In this document: in pieces, positions 57,435 to 64,000 of the stretch
How the letters are laid out: every line of letters starts with the position of its first letter
How positions within the stretch are numbered: the first letter of the stretch is position 1
Assembly: GCA_033977485.1 (NCBI GenBank)
Contig: CM066992.1
Span: 101,444,140 to 101,508,139 of the forward strand
Direction: 5' to 3'
DNA from: Hydrangea macrophylla
Taxonomy: Eukaryota > Streptophyta > Magnoliopsida > Cornales > Hydrangeaceae
DNA length: 64,000 bases
The notes under the pieces: generated by a model
The model's input: only the letters and a program-made list of their open reading frames with translations
The model's database searches: none
Told to the model about the DNA's origin: nothing
Position numbers and translations under genes: made by a program

Positions 57435-58494
57435 AGCTGCTCAACTAAAAATTGTTGACCAGGGAAGAAGAAATGATTGGCTAGATAATTCAGCGACATT
57501 GCAGAGTAGGGATATATCTCAAAAGCTCTCTGCATTTTCTACATTCCTCTCCTAATACCACCAGCTGAGCAGATAAATGCAGCAGTAAAGTTAGAAAACA
57601 ATGTGGGATTTATTCTTTTCAAAATTTCAAACACTAGTTCAGACAAATGTATTTACTCAAAAAATTCTGAAACAGTATGAGCAATAGAACACATGTATCT
57701 AAGGGCCCATATGAAAATGTTTCTAGTTGTCAGTTGTCCGAATTCTGAAAGCGAAAACTAGTTTTGTTTTCTTTTAATGAGAACAAAACTGAAAAGTGAA
57801 ATGACTTTTAATTTGTCTTCGTTTGCTGACCCAGTTTCATTGTCATTTTCAAATTAAAAAAAGAAAAAGAAAATGGAAATGATTACCAAACACATTCTCA
57901 GCTTTAGTTTTTCAAAATAATAATAACACAAACTGAAAACCACAACGTTACCAAACGGGCCCTAGTTGTGTGCGTGTTTGTACACATGTACCTTCATCTA
58001 TATGCAAATCCAAAATTCCAAGCGCCACAAGAGCCTCAACATTTTCTGGATCTAACTACAGTTATTAAATTAGGAAAGACAGTTGGAGATCAACATCAAT
58101 CCATACTTGGACCTTGAGCAATAGGGTGACATTAATAATGCACGAACAATATCCAGCAATTACTTACCTGCAAAACCCGCCGAAATGCTTGCTGTGCCTT
58201 TTCATATTGACCCAATTCGTAGCGACAGAGACCAATGCCTAGTCTTACAGCTCCGGGACATTCAGGATATACTTGCAAGGCCCTCTTGTCAATCATATAT
58301 ATTCCAAGTTAACAGAAAAATCAAAAAATAAGTCCATATCTAATATGGTACGTACAGAACTGTATATTCATTAGTAGAAGACAACAAGCCAAAAAACTTT
58401 TCATTACACCCCAAAAAAATTTATAGGCCAAATAACAAACCTTGTGCAACTCAAGTGAATCAAGATATCATCCATGGCTAAACTGAACATATGC
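57435..58494 (-). pseudogene. Captured CTR9-like exons (PAF1 complex TPR protein)
   Basis: Four minus-strand exon-like pieces in order: 58494-58441 (AYVQFSHG-stop-YLDSLELHK), 58284-58168 (RALQVYPECPGAVRLGIGLC, continuing through VLQ, followed by GTAAGTA), 58055-57992 (LDPENVEALVALGILDL), and 57538 to about 57435 (MQRAFEIYPY, LNYLANHFFF, LVEQLTETA). These match, from memory, consecutive TPR-region exons of plant CTR9/VIP6. Splice sites at two borders are good, but one exon contains a TGA and large parts of the gene are missing. It is a transduplicated fragment inside the CACTA element, not a functional gene. Confidence 0.82.
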
Positions 58495-58917
58495 CTGCAC
58501 AAGTAACTGAAGGCTATCAAATGTAGCTAAAGCAACGCAGAATTTCAGGCCTACATCAGCAAAAAAACATAAAATCTACTTGACACGAGATGCAGTTCTA
58601 GAAAGAGTAGATGAGCCAAAACATAAAGTGAGATACATTAGCTCCACCAACCCAGAGAGTAGTAGAGATAGAGCTATTAGCTATGTAGAATTAAGTTGAG
58701 TCTGACACATCATGCCAATGAAAACAATATACAAATGATAATAGACACTAAAAAACACTACATTAAAGAAGATAAATTGGGGAACCAACAAACTTAATTC
58801 CTATGACACGAGATGATTCAAAAACATAATACTCATTTACAATGACTATGATGTACACTTTGTTTGCCAACAATCATAAAAACTGGAAATACATGGGACC
58901 AATGACCCATCCGAGTT

Positions 58918-59162
58918 GGCTAAAACACACTTTAGTACCCTGTAGTTTGCCCTAAGTTTCATTTTGGGCCCTATAAAATTTTTTGTGTCATTTAAGGCCC
59001 TCAAGTTTCAAAATCGTGACAATTTGGTACCAAAAAAGCTTAAAATATAGGGCCCAAAGTGAAACTTTTTGAAACTTGAAGGCCTTAAATGACACAAAAT
59101 ATTTTACAGGGCCCAAAATGAAATTTCGGGCAAACTACAGGGTACTAAAGTGTATTTTAGCC
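58918..59162. mobile_element. MITE nested in the CACTA element
   Basis: Ends GGCTAAAACACACTTTAGTA and its inverse (TACTAAAGTGTATTTTAGCC) form long terminal inverted repeats over about 245 bp, with most of each half complementary to the other. It is non-coding. The target duplication is unclear. Confidence 0.75.
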
Positions 59163-60170
59163 TATAAGTTTTAAACTATACAAAGAGTGCTGAAAAAATA
59201 CTAATCTCAAAGCTACCTAAAGTAAAAAAAAATGTGAATTACCACTTTCCACGTCATCGGTGTGAATGTTAAGCTCTTATCGAGAGATCGAGCAACAAAT
59301 AGGAATCTGCTTTGTTTGGATATCAACTTTTTGTCCCAATCCAATTATTGGGGTTGCAGATTTCTATTTACTAGTGTTAATTTCAAATTAGATTGGGGCA
59401 AAAAGTTGATAACCAAACAAAAATCACAGGGTTCTTATTTACTAGTGTTAATTTCATCAATTTGTTGATAAACAAACAAAAATCAGCAAGTGAATGAAGG
59501 TATATAACTGAAAAAGAAAGGGAGAAAAGAAGAGCTCGAGGCCTTGGTAGAAGCTACAAAAGGAAGGATAAACATTACTCATTGAGGTTCTAAGATAGAA
59601 ATAAAAAATCTAAAATCTAAAAGGAATCATGAGAACCCAAATCAACAAATCAAAAATCACAACCAAAATCTAAGATCTAAAACAAAAAACTAAAACAAAT
59701 ATCAAAAGACAAACCTCACACGACAACGCAGCTGCTGGTGCCCGCTTTCTGCCGTCGCCAAGCCAGAGAGGATGGAGAGATGTTAGTTGTTGAGGGGAAG
59801 AATACCTAGGGTTAAGGGGAAGAATACCTATGTTCTAGACTCTGGAGGACTTTTTGTTTATTACTCCCATGAAAAAACACGCGGTTATGTTAATCGCCCA
59901 AATATACTAGCGGGAAATTGAAACAACGGCAATTACCAAAACAAATGCCGTAAATTAACGGCACTTTATTCAAATGTCGTAGATTAGCGGCGTTTGTATT
60001 TTACAAATGCCGTTAATTGGCAACACTATTTTAAAAACGCCGGCAATTATCGGCGTGATAAAAAATGTCAGTAATTAGCAACGTTTAAAACAAAAACGAC
60101 ATATATTGCAGGCATTTTTTCAAACGCCGGCAAATAAGCGCCGGCATATGTCATTTTTCTTGTAGTGCGC

Positions 60171-60425
60171 GTTCAAACCTGAGTCAAACCAGGCTGGCCA
60201 TTTTTCCACATCTAAGGTTATCGCACTTCTGGAACCATAAGAGATATGGCAAAGCGATTTAGAAGTAGAGAGTTGAGTACAGGAATAATCCATGGAAGAG
60301 TAGAAAAGAGCATCTCCGATAGAGAGAGGTGGAGCACTTAGAAGGTAGAGGATGAACAAAACAACGGAAAACCCAATATTCATATTGTTTGACTTGTTGT
60401 AATTTTGTTGTAATTTGTGGTCCAA
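60171..60425 (-). pseudogene. Small secreted-protein-like ORF truncated by the CACTA element
   Basis: A minus-strand frame starts at 60425 (or at MNIGF, 60383). It has a hydrophobic signal-peptide-like stretch, GFSVVLFILYLLSAPPLSIG, followed by a short Cys-containing region (SCTQL, SLCHI). It reaches the CACTA border at about residue 84, after which the remaining codons are transposon sequence. Upstream it is abutted by the Copia-3 LTR at 60472. I do not recognise the family. It may be a host gene fragment or chance. Confidence 0.3.
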
Positions 60426-60471
60426 AGTGGGTGTTTTTTCAAAGTCAAACTTTTTCTCTCTCTACATCTCT

Positions 60472-61270
60472 TGTTGGTGTGGTGTTGGGTAAAAGAGTGG
60501 TGGAGACTCTTGTCCCACATTGCTTAGGAAGAGGGAGTTGAGAGGCTTAATATATACTTTGTCTTTATGGGCTTAGTAATAAGTTGGAACATGTGGGCTC
60601 TCACGCGCACATGAGCCAAGCCCAAGCTAATCCCAAATCCAATAGAAATTTGGGATTCGATCCGGAAATCGTTTAACCGGGCGCGTCACGTCTTACTCGC
60701 GCGCAGGGGGGGTGCAAATCCCGGCCTCCAAGCCTCGCGGGCTCACCCGGTTAGGCTTAGTTTTACAGTTTATTTTTCTCAAACTTTCCTTTAAATTTTT
60801 TGTTGACTTGCCAAATGTGATTTACCAAATTAACTCAATCATATGAACGGTACAGAAATTTTATCCTTGATCAAATCACACGTTTGCTCTCTTTGTGGGA
60901 TTTTGTTGGGTTTCTAAAGCTATATAATAGCAGTTCTCCTTCATGAATAAACACAGAGCAATATACAATCTTCCTTCTCTGGTCCTTCTCTGTTCTTCTC
61001 TGTTCATCGATCACTGATATACATACAAGGCTGTTCTGTGCCCTTTGTTCAACGAGTGCACGTGAACAAAGACGAGGCTGCTTAATCCTGGAGGGTAAAC
61101 CGCTGAGACCTTTCTGTACCGAGTCAAGAACTCTGAGGGGCGGAAATTACTCTTAAGGACAGTGTCTAATACACGACTCAGTCAGAATCTTCAACCCTAC
61201 TGATAAGTATTTTCGTACACAGCAGTGCCTATTCGTTATTATTTTTTTAACAATCTTAAGAGTAAATTTC
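60472..61270 (+). repeat. Copia-3 5' LTR and leader
   Basis: It begins TGTTGGTGTGGTG. A TATA-like TAATATATAC lies near 60549. The right end of the LTR could not be fixed: no TGGTATCAGAGC primer site is present, and a TTAACA near 61247-61252 is only one candidate. The partner LTR is outside the window. Confidence 0.6.
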
Positions 61271-62275
61271 ATGGATACTGCTATGCTAACCGCAACTAAA
61301 GTTATTCCCGATGTCACAAGAATTGAATCGTTTAACGGGAATAACTTTAAGCGCTGGCAAACCAAACTGCTACTTATTCTTGACATTGCAAAGGTTGATT
61401 TCGTTTTGACTAAACCAAAACCCGTTCAAGATTCTGAAAATTATGAAACCGAATTGCCTCTTTGGGAAAATGCAAACAAGATTTGCAAAAGTATTATTCT
61501 AAACGCCTTATCAAATGAACTTTTTGATATTTACTGTACCTTCAAATCGGCAACTGAAATTTGGGATGCTTTGGTCACCAAATATATTATCGAGCATGCC
61601 GGAATTAAAAAATATGCCATTGGAAATTTTCTCAATTTTCAAATGACCGATGACATAGATGTTTCTACCCAAATTCACAATTTTCACCTTGTGGTTTCGG
61701 AACTTAGTAATGAAGGAATGAAATTGCCCGAACCATTTGTAACTGGTTCACTTATTGAAAAACTTCCGGAGTCTTGGAAAAATTATAAGAATATGATGAA
61801 ACATAAGAGGAAGGAAATGACTCTGGAGGAAGTTGTTGTTCATGTTCGCATTGAGGAAAAGAACCATTCACTTGATCGAAATGAGAAAGCCAAAGCTATG
61901 GCTTCCAAGGCTAACCTCGTTGAGGAAAAGCCTAATTGCACCCAAGGGAATTTTCAAAGGCAGAATAACAAACCCCATTTCAATAAAACAAATTACAACA
62001 AAAATCTCAAACCCCAAAACCAGTTTGCTAAAAAGAAAGGGGAATGTTTTGTATGTGGCAAACCGGGTCACCATGCTGCTCAATGCAGACACAGGAAGAA
62101 AAACGACAAACCTGCCCCTAGAGCTAATCTAGTTGATGCAGATGTTATAGTGGCTGTCGTTTCTGAGGTCAACTTAGTGGCAGAGGAGAAAAATTGGGTG
62201 GTAGACTCTGGGGCTACCAGGCACATCTGTGGCAACAGAAGTGCTTTTACCTCCTACACACCAGTAGGGGAATGA
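61271..62275 (+). CDS. Copia-3 gag and protease start
   Basis: Frame of 334 residues: copia gag core (ESFNGNNFKRWQTKLLLILD near residue 17), a UBN2-like region, zinc knuckle CFVCGKPGHHAAQC near 260-273, and the start of the protease (WVVDSGATRHICG near 311-323). It ends at a TGA (62273-62275), after which the same frame continues for about 12 codons, so the TGA is a nonsense mutation rather than a natural end. Confidence 0.9.
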   Translation: MDTAMLTATKVIPDVTRIESFNGNNFKRWQTKLLLILDIAKVDFVLTKPKPVQDSENYETELPLWENANKICKSIILNALSNELFDIYCTFKSATEIWDALVTKYIIEHAGIKKYAIGNFLNFQMTDDIDVSTQIHNFHLVVSELSNEGMKLPEPFVTGSLIEKLPESWKNYKNMMKHKRKEMTLEEVVVHVRIEEKNHSLDRNEKAKAMASKANLVEEKPNCTQGNFQRQNNKPHFNKTNYNKNLKPQNQFAKKKGECFVCGKPGHHAAQCRHRKKNDKPAPRANLVDADVIVAVVSEVNLVAEEKNWVVDSGATRHICGNRSAFTSYTPVGE

Positions 62276-64000
62276 GAGGAACAAGTGTACATGGGGGACT
62301 CTAGGCCTCACCTGTGATCGGGAAAGGGAAGGTAGTTCTCAAGCTAACTTCTGGAAAGATCCTCTCTCTTACCGACGTTCTCCACGTGCCTGATATTCAT
62401 TGGAACCTTGTGTCTGTGTCGCTGCTTGGCAAAGTGGGGGTGAAAGTTATTTTTGATTCTGATAAAGTTGTAATGACTAAAAATGGGGTGTTTGTGGGAA
62501 AAGGGTACTACAACAATGGTCTGTTTGTTTTAAATGTTCTTGATAATTTGAATGGAAATGCTACTACTTCTTCTGCTTACTTGATTGATTCTCATGATTT
62601 ATGGCATGCTAGATTAGGACATGTGAACTTTTCATATATAAAGAAAATGAAAGAATTAGGCATTCTTGAAAATGTTAGTATCACTAATAATGAGAAATGC
62701 CAAATTTGTAGTGAAGCTAAAGGTACTAAGAAACCTTGCAAACAAATAGTACAAAGAGAAACTGAACTGTTCACTTTAATTCACTCAGATTTAGGAGACA
62801 TGAAATCAACTGAATCTAGAGGAGGAAAGAGATATTATGTGACATTCATAGATGATCACTCGAGATATAGTAGAGTATTCCTACTTAGAAATAAAGATGA
62901 GACAGAAGGAAAATTCATACAATACAAAGCTGAGGTTGAAAACAAGTTAGATAAAAAGATTAAAAGACTTAGGTCTGATAGGGGAGGTGAATATGAATCT
63001 GGCCCTTTAGGCCAATTCTGTGAACAACACGGTATAGTACACGAGGTAACTCCACCCTATTCACCAGAATCTAATGGAGTAGCTGAACGGAAAAATAGAA
63101 CTTTAAAGGAAATGATGAACGCTATGTTAATTAGTTCAGGAGCACCTAATAATTTGTGGGGGGAAGCTATCCTCTCTGCGTGTCACCTTCAAAATAGAAT
63201 TATTTTTAAGAAAACAAGAAAGACCCCTTATGAGTTGTGGGAAAATCATAGACCTAACTTGAAATACCTTAAAGTGTGGGGGTGCCTAGCCAAAGTTCTA
63301 CTTCCAGAACCTAAGAAAAGGAAAATAGGTTCGAAAATAGCAGATTGTTTATTTATAGGATATGCTAAGTATAGTGCTGCATATAGATTCTTAGTTCTTA
63401 AAAGTGACGTGTTAGAGAAAAACACAATAATTGAATCGAAAAATGCAGACTTCTTTGAAAACATATTTCCCTTGAAAACAACCATTGAGAAACCAAGACT
63501 AGAACCTACAGTTGAGCCTATCATTGACTCAAATGAGTCCGTAGAAATTGAATTAAGAAGAAGCAAACGAGATAGGAGAGAAACAAACCTAGGAGATGGG
63601 TTTTTCACGTTTTTAATGGATAATAATCCAATGACTTATAATGAAGCTATTTCCTCTCCCGATGCTCCCTTTTGGAGAGAAGCGATTAATAGTGAGATAG
63701 AATCTATCATGGCTAATCATACTTGGGAATTGGTTGACTTACCTCCTGGTACAAAACCTATAGGATGTAAATGGATATTCAAAAAGAAGTTAAAACCTGA
63801 TGGATCTATCGATAAGTTTAAAGCTAGGCTTATAGCTAAGGGATACACTCAAAAGAAAGATATTGATTATTTTGATACTTACTCTCCTGTGGCTAGAATA
63901 TCATCTATTAGAATTCTAGTAGCTCTTGCTTCCTTGCATAAACTCATAATTCATCAAATGGATGTTAAAACTGCGTTTCTTAATGGAGTATTAGAAGAGG
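62276..64000 (+). pseudogene. Copia-3 pol (protease end, integrase, RT), runs off the window
   Basis: After the TGA and a one-base shift near 62303-62313, one open frame runs from about 62314 to the window end: VLHVPDIHWNLVSVSLLG, then GAG-pre-integrase (DLWHARLGHVNFSYIKKM), integrase ([32 protein letters not shown]) and RT ([42 protein letters not shown] at the last bases). The RT YVDD and RNase H would lie beyond 64000. Two lesions make this copy non-autonomous as read. Confidence 0.92.

Larger units (their letters stand above)
53919..60167. mobile_element. Non-autonomous CACTA transposon with captured gene exons
   Basis: Ends are CACTACAAGAAAA (53919-53931) and its inverse TTTTTCTTGTAGTG (60154-60167), with the 3-bp target duplication CGC at 53916-53918 and 60168-60170. 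Subterminal regions of about 350 bp at the left and 240 bp at the right are crowded with CCGGCG and GCCG motifs, as is typical for transposase binding in CACTA elements. No transposase was seen. The 6.2-kb interior contains CTR9-like exons on the minus strand and a nested MITE. Confidence 0.92.

Overview
The window looks like intergenic and pericentric DNA from a large, repeat-rich eudicot nuclear genome. Evidence: plant SAUR genes, Ty1/copia and Ty3/gypsy LTR retrotransposons with plant-type domains, an antisense plant mobile domain gene, a CACTA transposon, tRNA-derived SINEs, and several MITEs. I cannot name the species. Very little is ordinary host gene sequence.

Layout. 1-6.5 kb: one intact SAUR gene (1890-2192) with its promoter, followed by MITEs (one hAT-type MITE carries a nested Mutator-type MITE) and GA/GGT-rich low-complexity DNA. 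6.6-49.06 kb: a nest of LTR retrotransposons. The oldest is a decayed copia element (Copia-1, LTRs at about 6593-7037 and 48616-49060). It was hit by a solo LTR (13124-14479) and by a giant Tat/Ogre-like gypsy element (14884-47999, about 23 kb once its own insertions are removed, 3431-bp LTRs, target duplication ACGCC). The Ogre-like element was in turn hit by a second solo LTR of the same family (22295-23655, inside the G-patch codons between protease and RT) and by a young, apparently coding-complete copia element in reverse orientation (Copia-2, 36581-45242) inside its 3' LTR. 50-53.9 kb: a SAUR pseudogene with a Mutator-type MITE in its leader, two SINEs with clear target duplications, and an orphan third SAUR promoter. 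53919-60167: a non-autonomous CACTA element carrying captured exons of a CTR9-like (PAF1 complex) gene. 60.17-60.43 kb: a small ORF with a signal peptide, broken by the CACTA. 60472-64000: the 5' part of a third copia element (Copia-3) that runs off the window.

The most interesting object is the Ogre-like element. Besides sense gag-pro and pol it carries two antisense transcription units: a DUF7745-like gene, and a plant mobile domain (PMD) gene that I could resolve into six coding exons, all with phase-0 introns. The LTR and both antisense promoters are each preceded by an array of the same 19-bp GC-rich palindrome (CGGCACTCA-N-TGAGTGCCG) repeated at about 21 bp. The element also has a primer binding site that continues as a copy of the 3' half of tRNA-Arg through the anticodon arm, three copies of a covarying hairpin motif after pol and before the 3' LTR, and several tandem arrays, including an 82-bp satellite with a three-unit higher-order pattern. 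A self-contained regulatory circuit, in which element-encoded proteins read element-encoded palindromes, is a reasonable but untested inference.
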